From Peribacillus glennii (GTDB lineage Bacteria; Bacillota; Bacilli; Bacillales; DSM-1321): a DNA stretch of 64,000 bases. The position numbers and the translations under genes are program-made. The first letter of the stretch is position 1, and every line of letters starts with the position of its first letter. The notes beneath the pieces were generated by a model that had not been told where the DNA came from, searched no databases, and saw only the letters and a program-made list of their open reading frames with translations. The stretch covers positions 1 through 64,000 of the forward strand of contig NZ_QVTD01000016.1 in assembly GCF_003429105.1 (NCBI RefSeq), read 5' to 3'. Below, in pieces: positions 33,404-44,022 of the stretch.

Positions 33404-34453
33404 ATTTGAACACTCCTGTTTGAGTATTGCTATAATAATAAACCATTTATGTAGAGTTTAAAACAATAAAGTATCATTGACTAACCTAAGCAAGCGAACC
33501 TGGCTTAATGTCTTTTGCATCACTATATAGTGCCATAGTTACCCTCCGACAGTACATTTTATGAGCAAAAATTTGCAGATATTCATTCAAAGAACAAACC
33601 AGCAACTAAGGCGGTTTCCTTTTATCCATCTATAAGCGTAACTTAATCAGCTAAAGATGTATTTTCTTATATAATAAGTCCCCCGAAAATGAACACAATG
33701 ATCAAAATGAATTAGACGGACGGGATTTTAAGTCAGCAGCAATTGTATACTATGGATAATTTTATTATGGTCTGGAGATTTGATTGGAAATAAAAGAATA
33801 TCTTTGATACAAAAACACACTCTTATTTCCTGCCCGGCTTGAGTGTTTTTAGTGAGTGAAGTGGTGGAATTTAAAAGGATTATCGACTTAAAGTTTACTA
33901 GTTTGACAATTTAATAAGGCTATTAGCAGTTAATAATTCTACAAATAGGTGGCATTCCGCTACCGGACCTAATGATTTAATTCGCTAACTGCTTGAAAAT
34001 TTTAACTAAAAACTCTATTTTCATTGTTTCCCAAAGAATAGTCATAGGCGACAGCCTGATAGGTGTCGGCCATAGCTGGCGATTCCTTTCCGGAACGCTA
34101 AAAAAGATAGAGTGAAATTCCTTGATATGCACGGGTTGTTGGCTCTTGTTTCAATTTAAGATTGTAAACCAAAGATTTTAGAGGGAATAGGTTGAGAAGT
34201 GAAAATTTATTGTTAGTTTAGAAGGAGATTTGTGGGTTATAAGTACGGGCAAGCTTTGAGCGATTCATTTTGGATAGCTTGAAGCCTGGAAAGGTGAATC
34301 GCAAGAATTTCGATATCATAAATTTGCACAATTAAATATTACATAATAGTATTATGTTAACAAGTTACTTGTAGCATTCAGATCGAACCCTTACATGTAA
34401 GAAATTTAATTCTGGAGACTTCCATTATATAATAAGGAAAAAAGGAGGAAATT
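33404..34453. other. about 1 kb without a recognisable gene
   Basis: No credible frame on either strand. A bulged hairpin with a T-run lies at 33811-33850, and a region near 34047-34100 (GACAGCCTGATAGGTGTC, then TTTCCGGAAC) folds and faintly resembles the dispersed hairpin repeat. Confidence 0.4.
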
Positions 34454-34876
34454 ATGAAAGCTGTAAAAATACTATCTGCGATAGTAGTAATTCTAGCGGT
34501 TATCGGGTTGGGGATTTATCATTTCGGGACAAAAATTGCTTCTGACAAATTGGTGTATGCTGTTTCGCACCAGCTTGAAAGTAGCGGGGAAGGCAAAGAA
34601 ATTAAAAAAGCTATCGAAATTGACCCGGAACTTAAGAAGTTTGTAGAAGGCGGTAAAAATGTTGATAGGGACACGTTGGCGTTCACAACAAAAGAAGAAG
34701 CTACAAAGACACTTATCAGTAAATTTGGCGTCGGCAACTTAAAAGATATACAAACACGAGTACAAAATGGGTCAATTACGAAAGAAGAACTCATGGCTGA
34801 AGCGGAGAGCAAGCTGACTGAAGAGGAAATCTTTGCTTTAAAAGTAATCGCTTATAAAGAATTAAATAAGGAATAG
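34454..34876 (+). CDS. membrane-anchored hypothetical protein of a Bacillus family
   Basis: 140 residues. One N-terminal membrane helix (5-25: KILSAIVVILAVIGLGIYHF), then an extracellular helical domain (YAVSHQLESSGEGKEIKKAI, DRDTLAFTTKEEATKTLISK, KLTEEEIFALKVIAYKELNK). AAAGGAGG precedes the ATG. I know this pattern from many Bacillus genomes as an uncharacterised protein; no enzymatic motif is visible. The frame is intact and follows one kilobase of eroded DNA, so it marks the return to ordinary chromosome. Confidence 0.7.
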   Translation: MKAVKILSAIVVILAVIGLGIYHFGTKIASDKLVYAVSHQLESSGEGKEIKKAIEIDPELKKFVEGGKNVDRDTLAFTTKEEATKTLISKFGVGNLKDIQTRVQNGSITKEELMAEAESKLTEEEIFALKVIAYKELNKE

Positions 34877-34990
34877 ACTAGAAAACTCGTCGACGGGCGA
34901 GCACCTTTCTTATCTCACAACAAAATCCCTAGCATGGCACTGGGCTTCTTCAATTTTGCAGTTTATCCACTTTTGCACAAAGTGATATTA

Positions 34991-35370
34991 TCATTTATTC
35001 CCTGCAGTGCTTTTAATATTCATCAGTACGGTCATAACAAAAAGGATTACATCGACGCTTATAATGCTGGCCCTATCACCATAACAGGTTCAAAAGCTGT
35101 TCTTCCAGATTCAATTAAAAGCTGGCCAGACATCATGATCGGCAGGCCAATGTTATACAGCCAAAAATGAAATTTAGCCAATCGGTTTTCACCGATGGAT
35201 GGGAAAAAGTGTTATTTGAGACCCATTAACGCAAGAGACGTCCATTTCAGCAGGTTTATGTGGGCATGTGCCGGGGGATACGGGAACTTTTGGGAAATGG
35301 GCATGAACATACCCATTCCAATGCCTTTTAAAAAATAAACAGCCATTGATATAATAGATGTAACGCCCAT
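34991..35370 (-). pseudogene. cytochrome-c-oxidase-like (heme-copper oxidase subunit I homologue) short protein, inactivated
   Basis: ATG 35370 follows AAGGAGGTG. The frame gives MAVYFLKGIGMGMFMPISQK, PAHAHINLLKWTSLALMGLK, then TAA (35212-35214) exactly where the family has a residue before YHFFP-type sequence. It goes on in frame: HFFPSIGENRLAKFHFWLYN, IGLPIMMSGQLLIESGRTAF, EPVMVIG. A shift near 35070 then gives ASIISVDVILFVMTVLMNIK and the stop at 34991. The conserved His residues of the family's heme-type helices are still readable. Two lesions show that the gene is dead. Confidence 0.8.
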
Positions 35371-35455
35371 GATGCACCTCCTTTTACCTATGCATTATGA
35401 GAATGCCGTGCGTAAATATACCTATCATTATGGCGGACTTGAATAATATGAATAT

Positions 35456-35478
35456 AAAAAAAGCGCATGCGCGCTTTT
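35456..35478 (-). terminator. terminator of lexA
   Basis: AAAAGCGC pairs with GCGCTTTT, loop 4; on the minus strand it is followed by T-rich sequence and it overlaps the lexA stop codon. Confidence 0.75.
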
Positions 35479-36100
35479 AGTGGATTTGCCGGTATAAACC
35501 AATAACTTTCCCCAGAATGGAAACATTCTGTAAAATAATTGGATCCATATTTGAATTTTCCGGCTGTAGCCGTACGAAATCTTTTTCTTTAAAAAATCTC
35601 TTGACAGTGGCTTCATCATCTTCTGTCATTGCTACCACAATATCACCGTTATTGGCCGTTTGCTGCTGCTTGACGATTACAAAATCCCCATCCAGTATCC
35701 CAGCTTCAATCATACTTTCACCCATGATCTCGAGCATGAAAATCTGTTCGTCATGAGGTGCCATGTTTTCAGGGAGCGGGAAATATTCTTCAATGTTTTC
35801 TATCGCAGTAATCGGAAGGCCGGCTGTAACCTTCCCCAGCAAGGGTACATTAATAACTCCGTTTTGAGGAATATTGCTGGCTTCCTCCAAATCAAGAACC
35901 TCGATAGCCCGCGGTTTTGTTGGATCCCTCCTGATAAGCCCTTTGCTTTCAAGCCTTGAAAGATGCCCATGTACTGTAGAGCTGGATGCCAGGCCTACGG
36001 CTTCCCCAATCTCCCGTACGGAAGGGGGATATCCTTTCTTGCGTACTTCATCCTTAATAAATTCTAAAATATCATACTGCCTTTTAGATAGTTTTGTCAT
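35477..36100 (-). CDS. lexA: SOS repressor LexA
   Basis: 207 residues from ATG 36100 (MTKLSKRQ), the usual Bacillus start; a longer frame begins at GTG 36109. Winged-helix DNA-binding part 1-65 ([40 protein letters not shown]). Autocleavage site Ala93-Gly94 in VTAGLP; catalytic Ser129 (MGESM) and Lys167 (TVKRFF) are in place. RecA-stimulated self-cleavage lifts repression of DNA repair and division-block genes. It is divergent from yneA, with three LexA-box-like sites in the shared 150-bp region. A -10 TATAAT and a -35 TTGTAT with 17-bp spacing are seen for lexA, the -35 overlapping the nearest box, so it is probably self-regulated. Confidence 0.97.
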   Translation of the reverse strand: MTKLSKRQYDILEFIKDEVRKKGYPPSVREIGEAVGLASSSTVHGHLSRLESKGLIRRDPTKPRAIEVLDLEEASNIPQNGVINVPLLGKVTAGLPITAIENIEEYFPLPENMAPHDEQIFMLEIMGESMIEAGILDGDFVIVKQQQTANNGDIVVAMTEDDEATVKRFFKEKDFVRLQPENSNMDPIILQNVSILGKVIGLYRQIH

Positions 36101-36158
36101 TTCACGCACCCCATCTCAAAATCCTTGGCTTCATTATAGCATGTACAAATAACGTATA

Positions 36159-36172
36159 CAAACATAAGTTCG
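36159..36172. promoter_or_regulatory. LexA box 1 (lexA-proximal)
   Basis: CAAAC-ATAA-GTTCG, one change from the Bacillus SOS box CGAACNNNNGTTCG. It overlaps the -35 region of the lexA promoter. Confidence 0.75.
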
Positions 36173-36182
36173 AATTTAATTA

Positions 36183-36212
36183 TTGACACAAAACAAATGT
36201 TCGGTTTATACT
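36183..36212 (+). promoter_or_regulatory. sigma-A promoter of yneA
   Basis: TTGACA (36183-36188), 18-bp spacer, TATACT (36207-36212). LexA box 2 lies inside the spacer, so LexA would block the polymerase directly. Confidence 0.75.
36190..36203. promoter_or_regulatory. LexA box 2 (within the yneA promoter)
   Basis: AAAAC-AAAT-GTTCG, one arm perfect and the other with two changes from CGAAC. Confidence 0.7.
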
Positions 36213-36225
36213 CAAATCAGAAAAA

Positions 36226-36239
36226 CGAACAAGTATTCG
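36226..36239. promoter_or_regulatory. LexA box 3 (yneA-proximal)
   Basis: CGAAC-AAGT-ATTCG, one change from the consensus, 18 bp before the GTG start of yneA. Confidence 0.75.
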
Positions 36240-36257
36240 ATTACGGGGGTTTTTTAA

Positions 36258-37234
<977 letters not shown>

Positions 37235-37307
37235 CCGTATAACTTGTTTTTTATTAATATTTTTTATAAGATGGGCAGTATCATCATCACTGAGAAGGAG
37301 CGAAAAG

Positions 37308-37544
37308 ATGCTGTCCAAAGAAAAAATTGCCCGTATTAACGAACTGTCGAAGAAGTCTAGGGAAACCGGATTGTCAGAAGAAGAGGCAAAGGAACAAACG
37401 AAACTTAGAAGCGAATATTTACAATCTTTTAGAAATTCAATGGCCAATACATTGGAAAGTGTAACAGTGATCGATCCGGAGGGAAACGATGTTACCCCGA
37501 AAAAAATAAAGGATATAAGGGATAAGAAGAAACGGCTGCATTAA
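37308..37544 (+). CDS. ynzC: YnzC, DUF896 protein
   Basis: 78 residues from ATG 37308 behind GAGAAGGAGC; the longer upstream frame overlaps yneB and lacks a site. Two helices form the conserved part: KIARINELSKKSRETGLSEE and EEAKEQTKLRSEYLQSFRNS, then VTVIDPEGNDVTPKK. This is the DUF896 family (the B. subtilis YnzC structure is a helical hairpin). It is the third gene of the SOS operon in B. subtilis; its own role is not well defined. A terminator follows. Confidence 0.93.
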   Translation: MLSKEKIARINELSKKSRETGLSEEEAKEQTKLRSEYLQSFRNSMANTLESVTVIDPEGNDVTPKKIKDIRDKKKRLH

Positions 37545-37570
37545 GGGATTGTAAAATTGTCTGCACACCA

Positions 37571-37606
37571 AGGAGGGAATGCATAATAAGTATGTATTCT
37601 CTTTTT
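37571..37606 (+). terminator. terminator of the yneA operon
   Basis: GAGGGAATGCAT and ATGTATTCTCT can pair with some wobble, followed by seven T. Confidence 0.6.
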
Positions 37607-37757
37607 TTGTGAATCATAATAAGCAGACATTTTTATCGATCTTTTGAATAGCTGAAAAAGTGTTTAAACTGCTCGCATGAATGAGCGATTTTAGTTGTCT
37701 TTATAAAGAGGGAACTATAATATATAAGAGTGATTATCAAGGAAGGGATGTTTTTGC

Positions 37758-39764
37758 ATGTTAGATAAGATTGATGAACTTTCCATCAGTACCATCCGGA
37801 CTTTGTCCATTGATGCTATTGAGAAGGCAAAATCCGGCCATCCAGGGATGCCGATGGGTGCTGCTCCGATGGCCTATTCATTATGGACACAGTTTATGAA
37901 CCATAACCCAAGGAATCCTCAATGGTTTAACAGGGACCGGTTCGTTCTTTCTGCCGGACATGGTTCTATGCTTCTTTACAGTTTGTTGCATTTATCCGGA
38001 TATGATTTATCTATGGATGACATAAAGAATTTCCGCCAGTGGGGAAGTAAAACTCCGGGCCACCCGGAATTCGGCCATACAGCAGGTGTAGATGCGACCA
38101 CAGGACCGCTTGGCCAGGGGATTGCGATGGCAGTCGGAATGGCGATGGCAGAGCGGCACTTGGCATCCACTTATAACAGGGATTCCTTTAATGTTGTTGA
38201 CCATTATACATACAGTATTTGTGGAGACGGAGATTTAATGGAAGGTGTTTCTGCTGAGGCAGCTTCTTTAGCCGCGCATCTCAAGCTTGGAAGATTGGTT
38301 GTTTTATATGACTCAAATGATATTTCATTGGACGGCGACCTTGATAAGTCTTTCAGTGAAAGCGTGGAAAATCGTTTCAAAGCTTATGGATGGCAGTATA
38401 TTCGTGTTAACGACGGCAATGATATGCAGGAAATTTCAAATGCAATTAAAGAGGCCAAGAGTGATGAAGCACATCCCACTTTAATCGAAGTGAAGACGGT
38501 GATTGGGTATGGGTCCCCGAACAGGTCAGGAACTTCTTCCGTACATGGCGCCCCGCTTGGCGAAGATGAATTAAAGCTTACGAAAGAAGCTTATAAGTGG
38601 ACGTTTGAAAGGGATTTCCATGTTCCTGACGAGGTTTACAAACACTTCGAAGAAGCTTGTGTCGAAGCAGGAATGAGTAAAGAGGATGCTTGGAATAACT
38701 TATTTGATGAATACAAGAAATCCTATCCGGAGCTTTCCGCGCAGCTTGAAAGCGCAATGAAGGGTGAACTTCCGGTAGGTTGGGATAAAGATATTCCGGT
38801 TTATGAAGAAGGAAAGAGCCTTGCTTCACGTGCTTCAAGTGGTGAGGTGTTAAACGCGATCGCGAAGAACCTTCCAAGTTTTATCGGTGGATCTGCGGAC
38901 CTTGCAGGCTCCAATAATACCATGATCAAAGGGCAAGCTGATTATATGCCAGGTGAATATGAAGGCAGGAACATTTGGTTTGGGGTACGTGAATTCGCAA
39001 TGGGTGCCGCATTGAATGGTATGGCTCTGCACGGCGGCATCAAAGTATTCGGAGGAACTTTCTTTGTATTCTCGGATTACCTTCGCCCTGCAATTCGATT
39101 GGCCGCATTAATGGGCCTTCCTGTGACATATGTATTTACACATGACAGTATTGCTGTAGGAGAGGACGGGCCTACTCATGAACCAATCGAACAATTGCCG
39201 GCATTGCGTGCTATGCCGAAGTTAGGCGTAGTCCGGCCGGCTGATGGAAATGAAGTAGCCGCTGCATGGAAGCTTGCGCTTGAATCAAAGAACCAACCGA
39301 CTGCTCTTGTTTTGACACGCCAGAATCTGCCAACACTTCCCAGTACGGCGGAGTGGGCGTATGAAGGTGTTTCAAAAGGAGCATACATTGTGTCGCCTGC
39401 AGGGAAAGAACAGGCTGATGCTTTGCTTCTTGCAAGTGGTTCAGAAGTGAATCTCGCTGTTGATGCCCAAAAAGCGCTGGCTTCAGAAGGAATTGATGTA
39501 GCCGTTGTCAGCATGCCTTCATGGGACCGCTTTGAAGCACAGACAAAAGAATATAAGCAGAGTGTAATCAATCCTTCAGTCAAAAAACGTCTTGCTATTG
39601 AAATGGCTGCACCGCTTGGCTGGGACCGTTATACAGGAGATGAAGGCGAGATTCTTGCGATCAACCACTTCGGTGCGTCTGCCCCGGGAGGAAAGATCAT
39701 GCAGGAATTTGGCTTTACAGTTGATAATGTCGTATCGCGTGTAAAAGCAATGCTTCAAAATTAA
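37758..39764 (+). CDS. tkt: transketolase
   Basis: 668 residues, full family length. Thiamine diphosphate domain: [19 protein letters not shown] (about 24-42), [39 protein letters not shown], and the cofactor motif [20 protein letters not shown] ... YDSN. The pyrimidine domain has [31 protein letters not shown] and [20 protein letters not shown]. The C-terminal domain is complete. It moves two-carbon units between sugar phosphates in the pentose phosphate pathway. It has its own start 210 nt after ynzC (AAGGAAGGG before the ATG) and a strong terminator. Confidence 0.97.
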   Translation: MLDKIDELSISTIRTLSIDAIEKAKSGHPGMPMGAAPMAYSLWTQFMNHNPRNPQWFNRDRFVLSAGHGSMLLYSLLHLSGYDLSMDDIKNFRQWGSKTPGHPEFGHTAGVDATTGPLGQGIAMAVGMAMAERHLASTYNRDSFNVVDHYTYSICGDGDLMEGVSAEAASLAAHLKLGRLVVLYDSNDISLDGDLDKSFSESVENRFKAYGWQYIRVNDGNDMQEISNAIKEAKSDEAHPTLIEVKTVIGYGSPNRSGTSSVHGAPLGEDELKLTKEAYKWTFERDFHVPDEVYKHFEEACVEAGMSKEDAWNNLFDEYKKSYPELSAQLESAMKGELPVGWDKDIPVYEEGKSLASRASSGEVLNAIAKNLPSFIGGSADLAGSNNTMIKGQADYMPGEYEGRNIWFGVREFAMGAALNGMALHGGIKVFGGTFFVFSDYLRPAIRLAALMGLPVTYVFTHDSIAVGEDGPTHEPIEQLPALRAMPKLGVVRPADGNEVAAAWKLALESKNQPTALVLTRQNLPTLPSTAEWAYEGVSKGAYIVSPAGKEQADALLLASGSEVNLAVDAQKALASEGIDVAVVSMPSWDRFEAQTKEYKQSVINPSVKKRLAIEMAAPLGWDRYTGDEGEILAINHFGASAPGGKIMQEFGFTVDNVVSRVKAMLQN

Positions 39765-39774
39765 TAATTAAGAT

Positions 39775-39807
39775 GAAACCTGTCTTTAATTGGACAGGTT
39801 TCTTTTT
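39775..39807 (+). terminator. terminator of tkt
   Basis: AAACCTGTC pairs with GACAGGTTT, loop 8, followed by a T-run. Confidence 0.85.
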
Positions 39808-40006
39808 ATGAACCTTAGAATTTTTCGATCTGCCTTAAAGAGTTATTATTTTACATACAAATATAAATAGAATATAGTTAAACCTATACAGTATATTCAG
39901 AAAATTTCGATTCGACAAAAAAAGAATTAATTTTCACCATCAAACAACATATCTTTCTATTTTTGAAATATATAATAGCAAAAAGGAGTGTTTGGAGGCG
40001 GTTGGA

Positions 40007-40447
40007 ATGAGAAATTATCGAATCTACCTGATAGAGGATGAATTTGCTCGCCATTTTTATGGAAGAGAGCGTTTATTTTTCAATTTGTTTTTGGAGTATA
40101 CTAATTCTTCCGGAAGCCAAAAGGGTATACTGCAAAAACAAATCGAATATATCACTAGGGCTATTCCTGTTGCGGCTTTAAGAAATATATTAGAAAAACT
40201 ATCAATGCGGAATAAAGATTTTTTATATAAGGATGGGGTATATTACTTAGAAAAAAGAGCAGGAAAAAGCAGAGCTGCCCTTCAACTGGGCAAGGAATTT
40301 ATTGCCTTGCAGGCAGAGGGGAATTTTGAAGCCGAAACATCTTTTTTTGAATGTATCCGGAAATATGATTCCGGTTTTCTTGCCATCGATCTCGAAAATA
40401 ATCGATATGGCTGGCTTAAGCCTGTCAAAGAAAGAAAATTTGTGTAA
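40007..40447 (+). CDS. sirA: sporulation inhibitor of replication SirA
   Basis: 146 residues from ATG 40007, 8 nt after TTGGAGG; a TTG start at 39992 is possible. MRNYRIYLIEDEFARHFYGR, LFFNLFLEYTN, IEYITRAIPVAALRNILEKL and YLEKRAGKSRAALQLGKEFI match SirA (YneE), which binds DnaA domain I and stops new rounds of replication during sporulation. It lies between tkt and yneF, as in B. subtilis. In B. subtilis it is under Spo0A control; no clear 0A box was marked here. Confidence 0.9.
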   Translation: MRNYRIYLIEDEFARHFYGRERLFFNLFLEYTNSSGSQKGILQKQIEYITRAIPVAALRNILEKLSMRNKDFLYKDGVYYLEKRAGKSRAALQLGKEFIALQAEGNFEAETSFFECIRKYDSGFLAIDLENNRYGWLKPVKERKFV

Positions 40448-40534
40448 AAAGGCGACATTTTAACCCTCGATATTGTATAATAACCCTTGGTCTAGTACAC
40501 TGTATGATAGACAACATGATAGGAGGAAATAAAT

Positions 40535-40747
40535 ATGTGGGGTTATATTCTAGTCGGTATTTTGGCCTTATTAGCCGGAATAGCACTAGGATTTTTCATT
40601 GCTCGCCGTTATATGATGAGCTACCTAAAGAAAAATCCGCCAATTAATGAGCAGATGTTAAAAATGATGATGATGCAAATGGGTATGAAGCCGTCCCAGA
40701 AGAAGATCAACCAAATGATGAGCGCAATGAACAAGGGTATGAAGTAA
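40535..40747 (+). CDS. yneF: YneF, UPF0154 membrane protein
   Basis: 70 residues. One N-terminal membrane helix ([20 protein letters not shown]), then the typical basic/Met-rich tail [20 protein letters not shown] and [23 protein letters not shown] lies 8 nt before the ATG. The family is conserved across Firmicutes with no settled function. The order sirA-yneF matches B. subtilis; after this gene the order is interrupted by degenerate mobile DNA. Confidence 0.95.
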   Translation: MWGYILVGILALLAGIALGFFIARRYMMSYLKKNPPINEQMLKMMMMQMGMKPSQKKINQMMSAMNKGMK

Positions 40748-40910
40748 TAAAACCTTGTCCTATAAGGGTTTGTCAAAGGTTGAAAGCAATTTTTAACGTA
40801 GAACTTATCCAGTTGGGAAACAACATTAGTTAATCCTTCTTCGAAATTTCTACTTAAATTGCTTAATCTTTCATTTTCCCGATAAAGTACCGCTTTTTCC
40901 GATGAAAAAT

Positions 40911-40940
40911 TCACTGGAAAGGGTGGTATTTTTTTTGTGC
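40911..40940 (+). repeat. CACTGAAAAG hairpin motif, diverged copy
   Basis: CACTGGAAAGGGTGGTA then eight T and GTGC, resembling CACTGAAAAGTAGGTGTA plus T-run at 12688, 23705 and 32147. Here it stands right before the integrase remnant's GTG. Confidence 0.4.
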
Positions 40941-41092
40941 TATTAGAAGATGCACTAGAAGAGTATTTTTACCACTGTAAGGACAAGGGTTTTACTCAGA
41001 AGACAATGAAAAATAAACGTCAAGAATTTAAAGCAGATCAAACAATTCATTCAGGAAAAATAAGTAGGGTTATTCCTTTGGAACGCTTTTAA
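40937..41092 (+). pseudogene. tyrosine recombinase (integrase), N-terminal remnant
   Basis: GTG 40937 opens a 51-codon frame: LLEDALEEYFYHCKDKGFTQ and KTMKNKRQEFK match the core-binding N-terminus of phage integrases. Then the frame changes character (ADQTIHSGKISRVIPLERF) and stops at 41090, so at least one deletion removed the rest of the core-binding domain; SRVIPL may come from the catalytic domain's beta region. The Arg-His-Arg-Tyr residues are not found downstream. Confidence 0.6.
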
Positions 41093-42018
41093 ATAAATTT
41101 CAGGAGAAGTATTTTGAGAAGCTTCATGAGCTTGGATTTAGTTTGTCATCGTTAGTTGCATATCTATATTGAAAGATTTGAATAGTATTAATACAGTACT
41201 TCGTATATTTTATTCAGAAAATACCCATGAGTTCCGGCAATGTACGGTGGATGAAGCAAATGGACATAGAAGCTACAGCTATGTATTCATCGGTTTGTCA
41301 ATATAAAAATAAAAACTGCCTATCCTAAAGGATAGACAGCCTGTCGTTACAGCAAATAGAGTCTTTCTCAATAGATCTCTTTCTTGACGACCTCCTGCGC
41401 AGAGTTATCAAGTAGTCATCTAATTTAAATTTCCCTTTCACGTTATAACGACTATTAAAGCATATTCCTCTTTACAAATTTTGTAAAGTTAAAAATATCG
41501 ATATAATCAAAAATACCCAGTGAAAATAATCCACTTGGTAAAGAAGAGGAATAGGTCTTAAAATGAGAAAAGCCGTGTCGAAAATTAATATCCGTATTTT
41601 TCGCTATTGTATTCATCTGAATTTTTACTCGGACAAAAGTGTCCATATGCCTTCCGACTTTAAGGCGGAAGCCTATGAGATGATAACGCAAAATTATGTT
41701 TTCTAAATCACTCCCAAAAATTGGGGTGTGAATTTTTGGTAAAAAGGTAAACCGAGGACTCTCACTTAAACGGGGAGTCCGATTTAAAAACGGAGTCGGA
41801 GTTAAACTATTTGTCCGAACGTTCACCTATAACGGGGAAAAGGACGGACACTTTAACTGTCAGTCAGATTTTCAAAATGAAGTTCTGAATGTTCAATATC
41901 CATGTACATTATAAAGATTCGGCTGAATTTAGAAAGATACACGAATAAGTAATTTTAAATGTATTGATATTATTGAATTCCTTGGCGGTGAGATCACAGG
42001 GCTAAAGTAACGGGATTT
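41093..42018. other. degenerate DNA, no intact gene
   Basis: Scattered coding-like pieces only. On the plus strand after 41093, EKYFEKLHELGFSLSSLVAY is readable and then broken. A hairpin (CTGCCTATCC/GGATAGACAG) lies at 41316-41339. From 41745 to 41860 there is a run of related GTCCG/GGAGTC-type segments that may be the remains of a repeat-rich gene. Confidence 0.4.
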
Positions 42019-42123
42019 TTGCACAGACACACGTTTGCGATCATATTACTTATTGTCATATGGTCATTAACCGTTATTTACACAATGATTAAGCAAAAAG
42101 ACCATCCAATCTGGAAGGATTGA
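42019..42123 (+). CDS. possible small membrane peptide (34 aa)
   Basis: TTG 42019 opens a frame with a clean membrane helix (FAIILLIVIWSLTVIYTMI) and the tail KQKDHPIWKD. No good ribosome site is present, and the open frame extends further upstream to a TGA, so it may instead be the 3' end of a broken gene. Confidence 0.3.
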   Translation: MHRHTFAIILLIVIWSLTVIYTMIKQKDHPIWKD

Positions 42124-42232
42124 ACGGTCAATTAGAAATAGCTCTTTAGGGGGTGTCACTTCTCTATTTAAATTATAACAAATATTTAGGACTACTGAAA
42201 AATATTCCGTGACCCAACAAATATTATAGAGC

Positions 42233-42589
42233 CTATTTTTTAATCCAATCCCACGCCTCATTCTCTTGGCCTTTGTTAAAATGCCTCGCCTTGATTCCAG
42301 GCAAATGAGTCCCTGCTTCAGCCAATTCCTCTATCCATTTCTTATCACTTATTACTGCGAATTTGTTGAACTGTTTCCAGCGTTTTACATCAAATTTCAC
42401 ACCATTGACAATCCCTTTTGCTGTCATCCCATCGATGTCATGCATGATTGCAAGGAAATTGAATTTTTCATTTTCCTCAAAGTTGTTTTGAACGTAACGG
42501 TCAAGATTCTGAGCGTCTTCTTTTGTAGCCTTCCCAGCAAATTCGATGGCTATGGTTGATTTGTCTTTACTCGGGAAAATAGATAGCAA
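42233..42589 (-). CDS. STAS/SEC14-type (SpoIIAA-like) protein
   Basis: 118 residues from TTG 42589, 7 nt after GGGAGG. The sequence (IAIEFAGKATKEDAQNLDRY, FNFLAIMHDIDGMTAKGIVN, FDVKRWKQFNKFAVISDKKW, AGTHLPGIKARHFN, ENEAWDWIKK) matches the SpoIIAA-like/SEC14-like family (PF11964 type). Some members bind lipophilic ligands; the physiological role is open. It faces a sensor kinase gene on the other strand, sharing the region 42590-42733. Confidence 0.8.
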   Translation of the reverse strand: MLSIFPSKDKSTIAIEFAGKATKEDAQNLDRYVQNNFEENEKFNFLAIMHDIDGMTAKGIVNGVKFDVKRWKQFNKFAVISDKKWIEELAEAGTHLPGIKARHFNKGQENEAWDWIKK

Positions 42590-42733
42590 TCGAAAAACCT
42601 CCCTTATTCATGTTGTTTGTTGAATTCCCCTGGAGTCCTGTTATGAAACTAATTCTCCATGAAACAAGGATTTTCGATAAAATATGACGAATTAAGTTAC
42701 AATAATAACAATGGTCGAAAGGGGGGGCAAAAT

Positions 42734-43807
42734 ATGGCAGGTATGAAAGAGGGCATTAATTACAAAAACCTGATACCCAGGAAGAATGGGTTTGTTTTTA
42801 AATATATCAAAAAAGATAATGATTTCGTCCATACATTCATTGAAGGAGATTTCCTTGATAAGGTCGGCATTAACCCCTTGGAGGTAATCGGCCATACCCT
42901 GTATGAATTTCTTCCTGAAGACCAAGCGAAACAAAAACAGATGTTTTACGAAATAGCATGGAATGGAGAAACGGTGAATTACGAAGGGAGCTTAAATGGC
43001 TCGTATTACGTAGCTTCCTTGACACCGTCGATACGGAATTCTTGCACCGTTGAAGTGAACGGCACTGCAATCGACATTACTACTGAAAAGAAACATGAAA
43101 TGAAGGTTCGTAAAATGGAAAAGCTCTCCATGGTAGGTGAACTTGCAGCCGGTATTGCTCATGAAATCAGAAATCCTTTAACCTCTATAACAGGTTTTGC
43201 ACAAATTATAAAAGAAAATGCAAATGATGCCCTCACAAAAGAGTATCTGGAAATAATGCTGAATGAGTTAGACCGGATCAATAAAATAGTAAATGAATTC
43301 ATGTTTCTTGCAAAACCAAATGATACAACTGAATTTAAAGAAACTGATATAAAAGAATTAATTCTACATGTGATTAAATTAATGGAACCGCAAACAAATA
43401 TTAATAGTATCAAAGTGAATGCCAAACTGGAATCTTCCATCATTGCTGTATGTGATCCAAACCAGTTAAAACAAGTGTTGATTAACCTTATTCAAAATGC
43501 AATTGAAGCGACGTTAGAAAGGAATAAAAACATTAACATTGTACTAAAATCCGGGAAGGAAGAGAATTATATCATTCAAATCGTTGATAATGGTTCTGGG
43601 ATTACAGAAGAGAGGCAAAAAACACTTTTTGAACCATTTTACACAACAAAAGAAAAGGGAACCGGGCTCGGATTGATGATTTGCAGGCGTATCATTGAAA
43701 ACCACCATGGAACAATCAATGTTAATAGCAGAACAAACCATGGTACGGCTGTAACCGTTACATTGCCGACATACTGTAATGCGGCCAAATTTACTGATAA
43801 AATCTGA
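42734..43807 (+). CDS. PAS-domain sensor histidine kinase (sporulation-kinase type)
   Basis: 357 residues from ATG 42734 behind AAAGGGGGGG; a longer frame from 42659 has no site. No membrane helix. A PAS domain (about 15-125: KNGFVFKYIKKDNDFVHTFI, NPLEVIGHTLYEFLPEDQ) leads to a HisKA domain with the phosphorylated His in ELAAGIAHEIRNPLTSITGF (about residue 142) and a complete HATPase domain (QVLINLIQNAIEA, DNGSGI, FEPFYTTKEKGTGLGL). It resembles the soluble orphan kinases of Bacillus that feed the Spo0 phosphorelay. No response regulator is adjacent, and a Spo0E-like remnant lies 215 nt downstream. The terminator at 43826 ends a single-gene unit. Confidence 0.9.
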   Translation: MAGMKEGINYKNLIPRKNGFVFKYIKKDNDFVHTFIEGDFLDKVGINPLEVIGHTLYEFLPEDQAKQKQMFYEIAWNGETVNYEGSLNGSYYVASLTPSIRNSCTVEVNGTAIDITTEKKHEMKVRKMEKLSMVGELAAGIAHEIRNPLTSITGFAQIIKENANDALTKEYLEIMLNELDRINKIVNEFMFLAKPNDTTEFKETDIKELILHVIKLMEPQTNINSIKVNAKLESSIIAVCDPNQLKQVLINLIQNAIEATLERNKNINIVLKSGKEENYIIQIVDNGSGITEERQKTLFEPFYTTKEKGTGLGLMICRRIIENHHGTINVNSRTNHGTAVTVTLPTYCNAAKFTDKI

Positions 43808-43825
43808 AGAGGACTATCCCAATAT

Positions 43826-43858
43826 AAGATAGGATAAATTGTGCCTATCTTTTTTTTA
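43826..43858 (+). terminator. terminator of the histidine kinase gene
   Basis: AAGATAGG pairs with CCTATCTT, followed by seven T. Confidence 0.8.
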
Positions 43859-44022
43859 TTTTAAAAATCTTGAAACTTTATATTTAGAAGTAGGAATAAA
43901 ACTGAATGGCCAAGGTTATTAAAAGTTACCTGAGGAGGTTGCTGCAGTATGAGGATTTGAAGAAATTCGGTGTATTGATCTTCTTCCAATTTCAGAACCT
44001 GTATCATGCGCCGTAATCTTTT

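Noticed and set aside
34934..35170. Plus-strand frame of 78 codons
   Set aside because: It is the shadow of the cytochrome-oxidase-like pseudogene on the minus strand and has no ribosome site.
40621..40914. Minus-strand frame of 97 codons over yneF
   Set aside because: Most of it is the complement of yneF. The first 45 codons look helical, but there is no ribosome site or family match.
41455..41826. Minus-strand frame of 123 codons with repeated TPTPFL/TPRLSESP-like pieces
   Set aside because: Low-complexity reading through degenerate DNA, without a ribosome site; probably not a protein.
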